64,000 nt of DNA from Bifidobacterium catulorum (GCF_003129925.1 NZ_QFFN01000005.1:1-64000), one strand, 5' to 3'. Counted from the stretch's first letter, positions 1 through 9,952 are shown. The notes: generated by a model from the letters alone, not told the origin. Made by a program: numbers and translations.

Positions 1-2
1 CC

Positions 3-2252
3 GTGCCCCTGCCGCAATCATCCTCCGCTCCGGTACCGCCTCCCGTGCCCCTACCGAAGACTGCGAACAGGCCCAAACCCGACCCGGTGACCGGCGCACG
101 TCCCGAAGCGGCCCCCGCAACGGTTTCCGGCGCGCTTCCCGCATCCGGGGGGATGCCGGCGGAAGCGACGGCCTCGGCGCCCGCCCGTCGCATCGGACGC
201 ATCCCGCTTATCCCATGTATCGCGGCCATCATCGCCGTCGTACTCGTCATCACGGGCGGCGGGCTTTTCCTTACGCATCGGGCCGGTCTATGGGGACAAC
301 GAACCCTGCCGACGACCGAAGAACTGCAATCCTCGTCCGGCCAACGTCTCACGGCGAACATCGTGGCCGACCAACTCCGCGACCAAGGCGTCAAAACCAA
401 GGTCGACAAGGTCTATTCAGGCAAGAAAGCCGGGGAATTCGCCGGCTATGGCAACGCCAGGGCCGGCGAGCGCATCGACGCCGGCCGCACGGTCACCGTG
501 AACGAGTCCATGGGCCCCGGCGTCCCCAAAGGCACGGTGGGGCGCAAGGCAGCCGACGTCGTCACCATGCTGCGTGCCATGAACGTGCCCGTCACATTCC
601 GGCAGATGCCCGTCAGCGATACCAAACGGTATCCGACAGGCACCGTCGTGACCACGTGGCCGACGGAAGGCTCCCCCGTCGCAGACCGGAAAACCGGAAT
701 CCAGGTGGCGGTAGCAATGACCGGCCAGGCCGACATCCCCTATGATTTCATCGGCATGGACAAGGATACGGCGAGAAAAACGCTGGAAGCCAACTACTAC
801 CGTGTGACAATGAAGCCGCGGTTCTCCTCGAAACGGTATCTCGGCAAAATCGTCGACTCCGAGCCCAAGCCCGGCGTATTCCGTCCCGCCGGATACAGGG
901 TGACGCTGTACTACGGCGTGGACGCCAGCCAGCGGGACGCCGTCGTCGGACAACCCATCGACAATAACGGCGAGAATCTCGGAACCGCGATGACCAACGT
1001 CGCCGGATTGTCGGGGAAATACTGCACGGACGGCGGCGACTGCGTGACGCTGACGCCGGACGGCACCAGCGGCTGGGGCTCCACATTGGTCACCGACCAG
1101 CAGCTGAAGAACGGGGAATGGACGATACCCGACAGTTCGGAAGGCGTCATGCCGTTCGAGGATGGATTGTCATTATGCCCATTTTCGCAAGAAGATACGG
1201 GATGCATACCGAACTCCGCTGATTCCAAGGGATATCTGGACGGTTTTCTTATCAACGGAAATACGGGAGCCATGGAGCTGCATTCCGGCAGCGGGCTGCC
1301 CTATTGCGGCACCCATGTTTTCATAGACGAAAACCCCTCATACTGCATCAACGGGCAAATCACGTCCGTCGACGACATCGAGAACTATGATTCCAAGAAA
1401 GCCGTCAAAGAGCTGGTCTATAAACCCAAGGAGTTCTTCGTCGTCATGCCGGTCGGCGCGAACCTCGCCAAGCTCAAGGCCTCCGGGTATTTCTCCGGCG
1501 ACTCCGACTACCATCCGGACGACGACAGGCCGTATCTCATACGTCGCGACAACGCCGCCTACCAGCCGGTCAAGGCCTATGCCGCCGATGGGTTGCATCG
1601 GAAGCCCAACCCATATATGCCGGGCACGGGCAGGACGGCGTTCAAGCAGGCGCCCAACGAGAAAAACGTCTACTATCTTGTGGAGGATGGCGGAGCGCTT
1701 GACTGGGACGATCTGAAAACCATGCGCGTACAGCCCAGCCATGCGAGCGACAATGCCAAGACCGAATCCCAGCAGGCATTCGCCACATTGGCCGGGACCT
1801 ACAAATACCAGCCCAGCGTAGACGGCGCGTTCACGTTGCAGCTGACACTGAAGTCCGACGGCTCCTTCACCGGTCGGGGACGCAGCATTCGCGGATGGCC
1901 GGACGGCCACGGAGGGACCCTGCCGCAGACCGATGCCCCATTTAACGGCCGGTTCGCATCCGCCATCCAGAACGACGACGGCACGTACACACTGCAGTGC
2001 GATGCGAAATCATTCACCACCAAGGTCGACCGCAAGCAACTCGGATTCGAAACCTGCGGCCGGTTCGTCGCCTACCCGTCGGGCACACGGGCCGTTGAAG
2101 CATTGAGCTACGATAACGGGAATAATCCGCAGAAGGACACATCGTCAAGCTATGAAGCCCAGACCGGACGCAACCGATTCACGGATTGGACCATCGTCAA
2201 CAAGGGCGACGGAAAGAGTGATTTCGGCGTCTACGAGCGGCAATCCTCCTGA
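3..2252 (+). CDS. Membrane-anchored PASTA-like protein, probably 5'-truncated
   Basis: The open frame of 749 residues begins at a GTG on base 3 and may extend left of the window, so the true start is unknown. Residues 1-65 are rich in Pro and Ala, as in a cytoplasmic linker. A single hydrophobic span lies at about residues 69-92. Residues 110-310 then resemble two or three PASTA-like units, with phrases such as GVPKGTVGRKAADVV and a repeated pattern ending in Val-rich strands. The C-terminal 400 residues are Cys-poor and extracellular-looking; I do not recognise them. PASTA units usually bind peptidoglycan fragments, so a cell-wall role is inferred only. The gene runs towards the leftward peptide-transport genes, with 21 bases between the stops. 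Confidence 0.6.
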   Translation: MPLPQSSSAPVPPPVPLPKTANRPKPDPVTGARPEAAPATVSGALPASGGMPAEATASAPARRIGRIPLIPCIAAIIAVVLVITGGGLFLTHRAGLWGQRTLPTTEELQSSSGQRLTANIVADQLRDQGVKTKVDKVYSGKKAGEFAGYGNARAGERIDAGRTVTVNESMGPGVPKGTVGRKAADVVTMLRAMNVPVTFRQMPVSDTKRYPTGTVVTTWPTEGSPVADRKTGIQVAVAMTGQADIPYDFIGMDKDTARKTLEANYYRVTMKPRFSSKRYLGKIVDSEPKPGVFRPAGYRVTLYYGVDASQRDAVVGQPIDNNGENLGTAMTNVAGLSGKYCTDGGDCVTLTPDGTSGWGSTLVTDQQLKNGEWTIPDSSEGVMPFEDGLSLCPFSQEDTGCIPNSADSKGYLDGFLINGNTGAMELHSGSGLPYCGTHVFIDENPSYCINGQITSVDDIENYDSKKAVKELVYKPKEFFVVMPVGANLAKLKASGYFSGDSDYHPDDDRPYLIRRDNAAYQPVKAYAADGLHRKPNPYMPGTGRTAFKQAPNEKNVYYLVEDGGALDWDDLKTMRVQPSHASDNAKTESQQAFATLAGTYKYQPSVDGAFTLQLTLKSDGSFTGRGRSIRGWPDGHGGTLPQTDAPFNGRFASAIQNDDGTYTLQCDAKSFTTKVDRKQLGFETCGRFVAYPSGTRAVEALSYDNGNNPQKDTSSSYEAQTGRNRFTDWTIVNKGDGKSDFGVYERQSS

Positions 2253-2273
2253 TTCCGCCCCCCCGTGAGCCGC

Positions 2274-3926
2274 TCACCCTTTCGTCACGCCCGCATACCG
2301 GAAACGCAGCGACGAATCGAGCACCACGCCGGACACCCCTTCGCGCATGACCGCGGTCTGCGGCACGTCGAGCAGCGGTATCGCCGGCACGTCCCTTGTG
2401 GCCAGACGCTGCACCTGCCTCAGCAGTTCGGCGCGTTTGCCGCGGTCCCGCTCGCCCTGTTGCCGCGCGATGAGCGCGTTCACGGCATCGCTGGCGTATC
2501 CGTTGCCGAGATAGTTGCCGAGATCGACGTCGCGCAGCAACGGCGAGAGATAGTCGTCTGAATCGGCGAAGTCCGGCCCCCAGCCGAGCTGATAGGCAGG
2601 GTAGGCGCCATCGGACTCCTTGGACGCCACCCGCTCCTTGTTGTACCGGGTCCATTCGGTGGAGCGCACATCCACCCGGAACAGGCCGCCGGACTCCAGC
2701 TGCGCCTTGATGGCGGCATACTCATCGGCGGAGCTCTGCCCGTAATGGTCGGTGTTGTATTGCAGTCGCAACGTCACCGGAATCGTCACGCCGGCCGCGG
2801 CGAGCGTACGGCGGGCGGCTGCCGGATCCGCCCCTCCCCCGCCGTCGCCGTACATCGTCCTGAACGTGTCCTCATGGCCGAGATATTCCTTGGGAAGGAA
2901 TGAATATGTGGGTCGGTATGTTTCGAAATACACGTTGTGGCTCAATGCCTTACGGTCGATGAGGTCGGCGACCGCCCGTCGTATGGCGAGCGCTTTCGCC
3001 GCGTCAGCGTCGGGCTGTTTCATGCCGTATGGCTGGGTGCGCAGGTTGAATGCGAGGTAGCGTTGCGAGCCGGCGGCGCCGGTGACGACCCGCAGGCCGT
3101 CATGCCGTCGCAGGTCGTTGAGATCGGTGGGGGTAAGGGTGCGGTAGGCCACATCCACCTGGCCCTGTTGGATGGCCAGCTTCAGATTCGAGGCGTCGGC
3201 GAAGTACTTCACCTGCACGACGTCGTTCCTCGCCGGCGTGAGACCGCGGTAATTCGCGTTCCTCCGGTAGACGAGCAGGTCGTCGCGTTTCATCGAGACG
3301 AGCGTGTAAGGCCCGCCGAACGCGTTCGCGCCGATGATCGTCTCGTCGGAGGCGAGACGATGCGCCGGGAAGACCTCGTCGTCGACGATGGCGGCGGCCG
3401 GGGAGCCGAGCACCTGTTCGAGCGTGACGTCGTGGGGACGGTTGACGGCGATGACGAGCGTGGCCGCGTCGGTGACGGTGACCGAATCGATGTTCGCCAG
3501 CAGTGACGCGGGACCGTTCGGATCGTTGATGGCCTTCATGCGGTCGAGGGAGAACTTCACGTCGTGGGCGTCGAGCACGTGGCCGTTCGCCCATCGCAGC
3601 CCGGTTTTCATCCGTACGGTGAACCGGGTTCCGTCCGCGTTCCACTCGCCGTCGTCGGCGGCGAGGTCGCGGCTCATGGCGGCGTCGTTGTAGTCCTGTG
3701 CGTAGAGGAACGGGAATATCTGGATTTTCACGGCGGATGATCCGATGTCGTAGGATCCGGCCGGATCGATGGACGAGACCTTGTCGGTCGTGCCGACGGT
3801 GACGGCGCCGTGTGCCGGATCCGCGGCATCGGATACGGTGCCGCATGAGGCGGATGCCATCGTCAATATGATGGCGATCAACGCCATGAGGCCGCGATGC
3901 ACGCGATGCGCGGTCATATGATGCAC
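2274..3926 (-). CDS. Oligopeptide ABC transporter substrate-binding lipoprotein (SBP family 5)
   Basis: This 550-residue protein has a lipoprotein signal ending in a SASC lipobox at about residues 25-28, so it is expected to be tethered outside the membrane. The rest matches family 5 solute-binding proteins (DppA/OppA type) throughout, including VDVAYRTLTPTD. It is a close paralogue of the binding proteins at 3972-5615 and 10101-11726. The start is a GTG; an ATG nine bases inside is an alternative. There is no permease beside it, so it probably feeds the transporter encoded at 5960-9952. Its substrate is unknown but likely a peptide. A 107-bp segment is almost identical to the neighbouring paralogue. 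Confidence 0.88.
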   Translation of the reverse strand: MHHMTAHRVHRGLMALIAIILTMASASCGTVSDAADPAHGAVTVGTTDKVSSIDPAGSYDIGSSAVKIQIFPFLYAQDYNDAAMSRDLAADDGEWNADGTRFTVRMKTGLRWANGHVLDAHDVKFSLDRMKAINDPNGPASLLANIDSVTVTDAATLVIAVNRPHDVTLEQVLGSPAAAIVDDEVFPAHRLASDETIIGANAFGGPYTLVSMKRDDLLVYRRNANYRGLTPARNDVVQVKYFADASNLKLAIQQGQVDVAYRTLTPTDLNDLRRHDGLRVVTGAAGSQRYLAFNLRTQPYGMKQPDADAAKALAIRRAVADLIDRKALSHNVYFETYRPTYSFLPKEYLGHEDTFRTMYGDGGGGADPAAARRTLAAAGVTIPVTLRLQYNTDHYGQSSADEYAAIKAQLESGGLFRVDVRSTEWTRYNKERVASKESDGAYPAYQLGWGPDFADSDDYLSPLLRDVDLGNYLGNGYASDAVNALIARQQGERDRGKRAELLRQVQRLATRDVPAIPLLDVPQTAVMREGVSGVVLDSSLRFRYAGVTKG

Positions 3927-3971
3927 TCTGCCTTGCCCTTCCTCGTCGTCTTGTGTCAGGAACGTCCTATG

Positions 3972-5615
3972 TCAGGACTTCGTCACCGAAGCATAACGGA
4001 AACGGAACGACGCATCCAGCGTCACGCCCCGCACGTTCCGTCCGGTGACGGCGATCTGCGAGCCCTGCAGCAGCGGCAGCGTGGACAGGTCTTCGGTCTC
4101 CAGACGCTGGATCTGGCGGAGCAACGCGGCGCGCGCCTTCCTGTCCTGTTCGCCGGCCTGCCGGATGAGCAGATCGTTGATGTGCTCGTTGCGGTAGCCG
4201 TTGCTGGGATAGTTGTCGTTGCGGAAGAACGGGGAGAGATAGTTGTCCGGATCGGAATAATCGGGCAGCCACCCAAGCTGGTATACGGGGTAGAGCCCGT
4301 CGGATGCTTTGGTGACCACACGGTCCTTGGTGTATTGCGTCCATTCGGTCTGCTGCAGGTCGACCTTGAACAGGCCTCCGTTCTCCAGCTGCGCTTTGAC
4401 GGCGGCATATTCGTCGGCGGAGGTCGGCCCGTAATGGTCGGTGTTGTATTGGAGCTTGATGTCGACCGGGGTCTTCACGCCTGCGGACCGTAGCGTCTCC
4501 CTGGCCTTGTCCAGACTCGGGCCTCCCCTGCCGTCGCCGTATGCCGGCTTCAGGGTGTCGTCATGGCCCGCCAGACCATTCGGAATGAACGAATACAGCG
4601 GCTGGTAGGTGTTTTTGTAGACGTCGCGGGCCAATGCCGGCCGGTCGACGAGATCGGCCATCGCCTTGCGTACCGCAAGCGCCTTGGCGGGGTCGGCGTC
4701 GGGCCGCGATGCGCCGTATGGCATGATCCGCATGTTGAAGACGATGTATCGTTCCTCGCCGCCCGGCCCCGTGACGATTCTGACCTTGTCGTCGTTTCCA
4801 AGGTCGGCGATGTCGGTGGGGGTCAGGCTCCGATAGGCCACATCCACCTGGCCCTGTTGGATGGCCAGCTTCAGATTCGAGGCGTCGGCGAAGTACTTCA
4901 CCTGCACGACGTCGTTCCTCGCCGGCGTAAGACCGCGGTATCCTTCATATCTGCGGTAGCCCGCGGTGTCGTTGAGTTTGAAGCCGGTCAGCCGGTACGG
5001 CCCCGCGAAGGCGTCGGCTTTGACGATGGCGTCGTCCCCGGTGAGCTTGTCGGCGCCGAACGACTGCTCGTCCACGATCGGTCCGGCCGGGGAGCCGAGC
5101 ACCTGCTTCAATGTGACGTCGTTCCTGACGGAATCCCTGAACACGACGGTCGTGGCATCGGGCGCCTCGACGGATGAGATGTTGGCGATCAATGGCAACG
5201 GCCCGTTGGCGTTGTCGATCCTACGTAGACGGTCGAAGGAGAACTTCACGTCGGAGGAGGTCAGGTCGTGGCCGTTGGCGAACTTCAGTCCCGGTTTGAT
5301 CCTGACGGTGAATTCGGTGCCGTCCTTGCTCCAGGATCCACCGTCGGCGGCGATGTCCGGGCTCATTTCGGCGCTGCCGTAGTTTTGGGAGTAAAGGAAC
5401 GGATATATCTGGACGAACACCGCGAACGACCCCATCTCGTAGGTGCCTGCCGGGTCGAGCATGTTGACCTTGTCGGTGGTGCCGATGGTGACGGCACCGC
5501 CTTGTGACGGGCCTTCCCCGTCCGATTTCACTCCCCCGCATGCGGCGAGCGTCGCCATCATCGCGATGGCGACGGCCGATGCCGCAAGCCGATGCACGAC
5601 TCGCGCGATCATCAT
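3972..5615 (-). CDS. Oligopeptide ABC transporter substrate-binding lipoprotein (SBP family 5)
   Basis: The 547-residue product has a signal peptide with an LAAC lipobox near residue 23, followed by a full family 5 binding fold. I chose the ATG at 5615 because an AAGGGG ribosome site lies six bases upstream; the open frame continues 19 codons further out. Its C-terminus (ASFRFRYASVTKS) matches that of the protein at 10101-11726. It lies 45 bases upstream of the related gene at 2274, so the two may be co-transcribed. Three 13-bp iterons sit upstream at 5668-5711 and are likely operator sites. Confidence 0.88.
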   Translation of the reverse strand: MMIARVVHRLAASAVAIAMMATLAACGGVKSDGEGPSQGGAVTIGTTDKVNMLDPAGTYEMGSFAVFVQIYPFLYSQNYGSAEMSPDIAADGGSWSKDGTEFTVRIKPGLKFANGHDLTSSDVKFSFDRLRRIDNANGPLPLIANISSVEAPDATTVVFRDSVRNDVTLKQVLGSPAGPIVDEQSFGADKLTGDDAIVKADAFAGPYRLTGFKLNDTAGYRRYEGYRGLTPARNDVVQVKYFADASNLKLAIQQGQVDVAYRSLTPTDIADLGNDDKVRIVTGPGGEERYIVFNMRIMPYGASRPDADPAKALAVRKAMADLVDRPALARDVYKNTYQPLYSFIPNGLAGHDDTLKPAYGDGRGGPSLDKARETLRSAGVKTPVDIKLQYNTDHYGPTSADEYAAVKAQLENGGLFKVDLQQTEWTQYTKDRVVTKASDGLYPVYQLGWLPDYSDPDNYLSPFFRNDNYPSNGYRNEHINDLLIRQAGEQDRKARAALLRQIQRLETEDLSTLPLLQGSQIAVTGRNVRGVTLDASFRFRYASVTKS

Positions 5616-5667
5616 GGTCATCCCCTTTTCATCAGGGGAATCCGATTCACGCCACAGCCATATCGGC

Positions 5668-5711
5668 ATCATGCGATATCACTCATCATGCAATATCAAT
5701 CATGCAATATC
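5668..5711 (-). promoter_or_regulatory. Three 13-bp iterons upstream of a peptide-binding protein gene
   Basis: On the minus strand the unit GATATTGCATGAT occurs at 5699-5711 and 5685-5697, and with one change at 5668-5680. The copies lie 53-96 bases upstream of the start at 5615, where an operator would be. The cognate regulator is not identified. Confidence 0.45.
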
Positions 5712-5833
5712 GATCATGAGTTGTGGCGTCCGCCGTCCTTCGGCGGAGCGATTTCCCCTAAGCCAGAATCCAGTATCGTCCATCCTGCGGCTTCCGGAGC
5801 ATGTTTTGATATAGGTTTTTCTTAGAGCACCGG

Positions 5834-5872
5834 CCCATGGACACTCAGCCCATGGACACTCAGCCCATGGAC
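5834..5872. repeat. Tandem 15-bp repeat, 2.6 copies
   Basis: CCCATGGACACTCAG is repeated head to tail at 5834 and 5849, with a partial third copy at 5864. It lies in the 344-base gap between the double ATPase gene and the binding-protein gene, directly beside a hairpin. I see no coding role. Confidence 0.8.
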
Positions 5873-5877
5873 GCCGA

Positions 5878-5909
5878 AGGGCCGCTCCCCGTAGTGGGGG
5901 AACGGCCCT
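5878..5909 (-). terminator. Hairpin after the peptide transporter ATPase gene
   Basis: AGGGCCG and CGGCCCT arms are extended by CCCC/GGGG around a GTAGT loop. It is placed between the end of the ATPase gene (5960) and the upstream region of the next binding-protein gene. There is no clear U-run, so termination is plausible but unproven. Confidence 0.55.
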
Positions 5910-5959
5910 CTCAGGCATGAAGGTGTCGCCGAAATCACATCCGCAAAACGACCGACACT

Positions 5960-7696
5960 CTATTCCGCGGCAAGGAGCTCATGCAGATGGGCGCGGTGCT
6001 TCCGCTGCTCGCGCGGATCGGGGATCGGCAGCGAGGCGAGCAGCTTCTTCGTGTACGGGTTCTTCGGGCTGCCGAGAATCTGGTCGGCGTCGCCGTGTTC
6101 GACGATCTCGCCCTGATGCATCACCATGATGCGGTCGGCGAGCATGTCGACGACGGCGAGGTCGTGGGTGATGAACAGGCAGGCGAAGCCGATCTCGACC
6201 TGGAGCCGCTTGAACAGTTCAAGCACCTTGGCCTGCACCGACACGTCGAGCGCGGAGGTGGGCTCGTCGGCGATGAGCAGGGACGGCTTGAGCGCGAGGG
6301 CTCGGGCCAGGGAGGCGCGCTGGCGCTGTCCGCCGGAGAGTTCGTGGGGGAAGCGGTCCATGTACGCCTTGGGAAGCTGCACCATTTCGAGCAGCTCCTC
6401 CACGTACTTGCGCGCGGCGGCGAGGGAATCGTATTTCCGGTGCACGAGCAGCGGCTCCGCCACGTTCTGGGCGATGGTCATGAGCGGGTTGAACGAGCTG
6501 CCCGGATCCTGGAACACGAAGCCGATGTCGGCGCGCTTGGGCTTGAACTCACGTTCCTTGAATCCGTTCATCTCCATGCCGAGCACGTTAAGCGAACCGC
6601 CGGAGATACGCTGCAGGCCGGCGATGGCGCGGCCTGTGGTGGATTTGCCGGAGCCGGATTCGCCCACGAGACCGAGCACCTCGGAGCGGTGGATCTCGAA
6701 GTCGATGCCCTTGACGGCCTTGAAGTCGGGCTGCATGAGGTGGCCGGGATACGTGATCTCCAGTCCTTTGGCCTTGACGGCGACGGGCTGGGTGCGCCAG
6801 TCCTGACTGCGTTCGACGATTTGTCCGTCGTCGCCGCGCACGACGAGCTTCTGGCCGATCCTGGGCACGGCGGCGAGCAGACGCTTGGTGTAGTCGTGCT
6901 GCGGGGTGTAGAAGATCTGCTCCACGTCGCCCTGCTCCACCACGTGGCCGCGATACATGACGATGACGTTGTCGGCCACGTCGGCGATCACACCCATGTT
7001 GTGGGTGATGATGAGCACGGAGGCGTCGAATTCGTCGCGGGCCATGCGCAGCAGGTCGAGGATCTCGGCCTGCACGGTCACGTCTAGGGCGGTGGTCGGC
7101 TCGTCGGCCAGAATCAGACCGGCGTTGAGCACGAGCGCCATGGCGATGACGATGCGCTGCTTCTGACCTCCGGAGAACTGGTGAGGATAGTAGTCGATGC
7201 GGGTCTCGGCATCGGGTATGCCCACCTTCTTGAGGATGTCGATGGATTTCGCCCGCTGCTCGTTCTTGTCGGTGATGCCGTGGGCACGCAGGCCCTCGGC
7301 GATCTGCCAGCCAATGGTGTACACCGGGTTGAGCACGGAGTTCGGCTCCTGGAACACCATGGCCGCCTCCTCGCCGCGCATCCTGCGCAGGTCCTCGCCG
7401 GAGAGCGAGAGCACATCCATCTCACTGGAGCGGTCGCGGCTCTTGAGGTAGATGGCGCCGGAGGTGGTGGCGGTCTCGGGAAGGAGCTTGAGGATGGAGC
7501 GTGCGGTCACGGACTTGCCGGAGCCGGATTCGCCCACGATGCCGACGATGGACCTGCGCGGGATGGTCAGGTTCACCTTGTCGACGGCCTTGATGGGGCC
7601 GGCGTCGGTGACGAAGGAGACGCTGAGGTCCCTGATGGCGGCGAGGTCGCCGTCATCGACCACGCCCTTACCGGGTGCTGTCTGCGCGATGGTCAT
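5960..7696 (-). CDS. Peptide ABC transporter, double ATP-binding protein (DppD-DppF fusion type)
   Basis: The 578-residue protein carries two complete ABC ATPase domains in one chain. The first has Walker A GESGSGKS near residue 55, signature FSGGQKQR and Walker B ILADEPT. The second has Walker A GESGSGKST near residue 345, signature LSGGQRQR and LLIADEPT. Both have the C-terminal extension usual for oligopeptide transporters. It should energise import of peptides through the two permeases encoded just upstream. Its ATG overlaps the stop of the preceding permease gene by four bases, which shows translational coupling. Confidence 0.93.
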   Translation of the reverse strand: MTIAQTAPGKGVVDDGDLAAIRDLSVSFVTDAGPIKAVDKVNLTIPRRSIVGIVGESGSGKSVTARSILKLLPETATTSGAIYLKSRDRSSEMDVLSLSGEDLRRMRGEEAAMVFQEPNSVLNPVYTIGWQIAEGLRAHGITDKNEQRAKSIDILKKVGIPDAETRIDYYPHQFSGGQKQRIVIAMALVLNAGLILADEPTTALDVTVQAEILDLLRMARDEFDASVLIITHNMGVIADVADNVIVMYRGHVVEQGDVEQIFYTPQHDYTKRLLAAVPRIGQKLVVRGDDGQIVERSQDWRTQPVAVKAKGLEITYPGHLMQPDFKAVKGIDFEIHRSEVLGLVGESGSGKSTTGRAIAGLQRISGGSLNVLGMEMNGFKEREFKPKRADIGFVFQDPGSSFNPLMTIAQNVAEPLLVHRKYDSLAAARKYVEELLEMVQLPKAYMDRFPHELSGGQRQRASLARALALKPSLLIADEPTSALDVSVQAKVLELFKRLQVEIGFACLFITHDLAVVDMLADRIMVMHQGEIVEHGDADQILGSPKNPYTKKLLASLPIPDPREQRKHRAHLHELLAAE

Positions 7697-8841
7697 GATT
7701 CATTCCCCTTGCTTGTTGCGGCGACGCCGCCTTCGGCGTCCTGGTCCGTCCCGTCGGCCTTCTTCTCGGTGGAGGGGCCGGTGAACACGACCTCGGCCGC
7801 GTCCTTCTGCGTGGACGGGTCGACGGACGTGTCCTCGATGCTGCCGATGACCTCGCCCGCGGATTTGCGCGCGCGCAGTCGCGGATCGGAAAGGTCGTTG
7901 AGCGATTCGCCGACGAGGGTGATGCCGAGCACGATGAGCACGATGGCCACGCCCGGGAACACCGCGGTCCACCAGATGCCGGCGGTCACGTCGGAGACGG
8001 AGCGGTTTAGGTCGTAGCCCCATTCGGCGGCGGCGGTCGGTTCGATACCGAATCCGAGGAAGCCCAGGCCGGCGAGGGTGAGGATGGCCTCGGAGGAGTT
8101 GAGCGTGAGGATGACCGGCAGGGTTCGCGTGGAGTTCTTCAGCAGGTGCTTGGTGAGGATTCGCCACGTGGGCGCGCCGATCACGCGGGCGGAGTCGATG
8201 AACGCTGACTCCTTCATTCGGATGACCTCGGCACGGATGGTGCGGAAGTACTGCGGAATGTACACCACGGTGATCGACAGGCCGGAGGCGAAGATACCTC
8301 CCCAGAGGCTGGACTGGCCGCCGGAGATCATGATGGCCATGAGGATGGCGAGCAGCAGCGACGGGAAGGAGTAGACGGCGTCGGCCACGACCACGAGCAC
8401 ACGGTCGACCCAGCCGCCGAAGTAGCCGGAGACGAGACCGAGGATCACGCCGATGAAGATGGAGCACAACACGGCGATGACGATTGCGATGACGGCGGTG
8501 CGGGCGCCCCAAACGGTGCGGCTGAACACGTCGAAGCCGCCGACGGTGGTGCCCCAGATGTGTTCGGCGCTCGGCGCCTGCTGGGTCGGGAACGCCTGTC
8601 CGTCGGCGCCCTTGATCTGCGCATAGCCGTAGGGGGCGATGAGCGGGGCGAAGATGGCGACGAGCAGGAAGAAGCCGCACAGCACCAGGCCGGTGACGAG
8701 CATGCCCTTCTGCCAGCCGACGGCGATCTTCAGCTGCTTGATGACGGGCAGCTTGGAGAGGAACGTCTGCCGGTTCTTCTGGCGCAACTCGGCGAGTCGG
8801 TCGTCGCCGGGCACGGTGGGGGTGCTATTCGCTTCGGTCAT
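7693..8841 (-). CDS. Peptide ABC transporter permease (DppC/OppC type)
   Basis: This 382-residue inner-membrane subunit has a long soluble N-terminus, a first span at about residues 50-70, then a periplasm-like loop and five further spans with the permease coupling loop (VIGAPTWRILTKHLLKN). The last 70 residues are hydrophilic and acidic, longer than in the typical DppC. It pairs with the DppB-type permease whose stop lies one base upstream of this start, and overlaps the ATPase gene downstream by four bases. Confidence 0.9.
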   Translation of the reverse strand: MTEANSTPTVPGDDRLAELRQKNRQTFLSKLPVIKQLKIAVGWQKGMLVTGLVLCGFFLLVAIFAPLIAPYGYAQIKGADGQAFPTQQAPSAEHIWGTTVGGFDVFSRTVWGARTAVIAIVIAVLCSIFIGVILGLVSGYFGGWVDRVLVVVADAVYSFPSLLLAILMAIMISGGQSSLWGGIFASGLSITVVYIPQYFRTIRAEVIRMKESAFIDSARVIGAPTWRILTKHLLKNSTRTLPVILTLNSSEAILTLAGLGFLGFGIEPTAAAEWGYDLNRSVSDVTAGIWWTAVFPGVAIVLIVLGITLVGESLNDLSDPRLRARKSAGEVIGSIEDTSVDPSTQKDAAEVVFTGPSTEKKADGTDQDAEGGVAATSKGNES

Positions 8842-8842
8842 G

Positions 8843-9952
8843 TCAGTACCTCACTCTCGGGTCGATCAGGGCGCTGACGACATCCACGATGAAGTTCACC
8901 ACGGATACGATGATCGCGATGAGGATGACGATGCCCTGCACCGCCACGAAGTCTCGCGCCTTCAGATAGGTGGACAGCATGAATCCGAGCCCCTTCCATT
9001 CGAAGGTGGTCTCGGTGAGCACGGCACCGGCGAGCATGAGTGCGATCTGCATGCCCATGACGGTGATGATCGGGATGAGCGCCGGCTTCCAGGCGTGCTT
9101 GCTCAGCAGGCGCTTTTCGGAGACGCCACGGGAACGGGCCGCCTCCACATAGCCGGAGGTGTAGGTGCTGATCACGTTGGTGCGCACAAGCCGGATGAAC
9201 ACGCCGGCGGTGAGCAGCCCCAGGGCCAGCGCGGGCAGGACGGCGTGCTGGAGCACGTCGAGCAGGACGGCGGGGTCACCGAGCTGCAGTGCGTCGATGA
9301 TGTAGAAGCCCGTGGGCGAGACGAGACGAGAGAACTGCATCTCGGAGGTCAGGGAGCTGCGTCCGGAGCTGGGAAGCCAGTTGAGCCACACGGAGAAGAT
9401 GAGCTTGAGCAGCAGGCCGAGGAAGAACACCGGCGTCGCATAGCACAGGATGGCGAAGGTGCGGATGCCCGCGTCGACGGCCTGGTCGCGGCGGCGTGCG
9501 GCGATGCGGCCGAGGCCGATGCCCACGATGAGCGCGATGATGAGCGCAAGGAACGCCAGCTCGAAGGTGGCGGCGCCGTAGCGGGTCAGCACGCTGATGA
9601 CCGGCTGGTTGTCGGTGAGGGTGGTGCCGAGGTCGCCGTGCAGCAGACCGCCGAGGTAGTCCAGGTACTGCACGACGAGGGGCCTGTCATAACCGGCCGC
9701 GTGGATTCTGGCCTGCAGTTCCTGTGGGGTGAGGCGGCCGCCGAGGGCCGCGGTGATGGGATCGCCGGTCGCGCGCATCACGAAGAACACGATCGTGACC
9801 AGGATGAAGATGGTGGGGATGATCAGCAGGAAGCGGACGATGACGAATCGGAAGAACCCGCCCGATATCCTGTTCTTTTTCGGTTTGTTCTCAGAAGCGT
9901 CAGCCGTTCCCTTGACCGGCTGCTCCGTCTGAGCGTGGGCTTTCGACGCCAC
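8843..9952 (-). CDS. Peptide ABC transporter permease (DppB/OppB type)
   Basis: The 369-residue protein begins with a charged cytoplasmic tail of about 35 residues, followed by the DppB-type first span and the extracellular loop (ATGDPITAALGGRLTPQEL), then five more spans. The coupling motif reads EAARSRGVSEKRLL. It is the first gene of the permease-permease-ATPase operon. A strong stem-loop separates it from the highly similar binding-protein gene upstream (10101-11726), an arrangement that usually allows more binding protein than permease. Confidence 0.9.
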   Translation of the reverse strand: MASKAHAQTEQPVKGTADASENKPKKNRISGGFFRFVIVRFLLIIPTIFILVTIVFFVMRATGDPITAALGGRLTPQELQARIHAAGYDRPLVVQYLDYLGGLLHGDLGTTLTDNQPVISVLTRYGAATFELAFLALIIALIVGIGLGRIAARRRDQAVDAGIRTFAILCYATPVFFLGLLLKLIFSVWLNWLPSSGRSSLTSEMQFSRLVSPTGFYIIDALQLGDPAVLLDVLQHAVLPALALGLLTAGVFIRLVRTNVISTYTSGYVEAARSRGVSEKRLLSKHAWKPALIPIITVMGMQIALMLAGAVLTETTFEWKGLGFMLSTYLKARDFVAVQGIVILIAIIVSVVNFIVDVVSALIDPRVRY

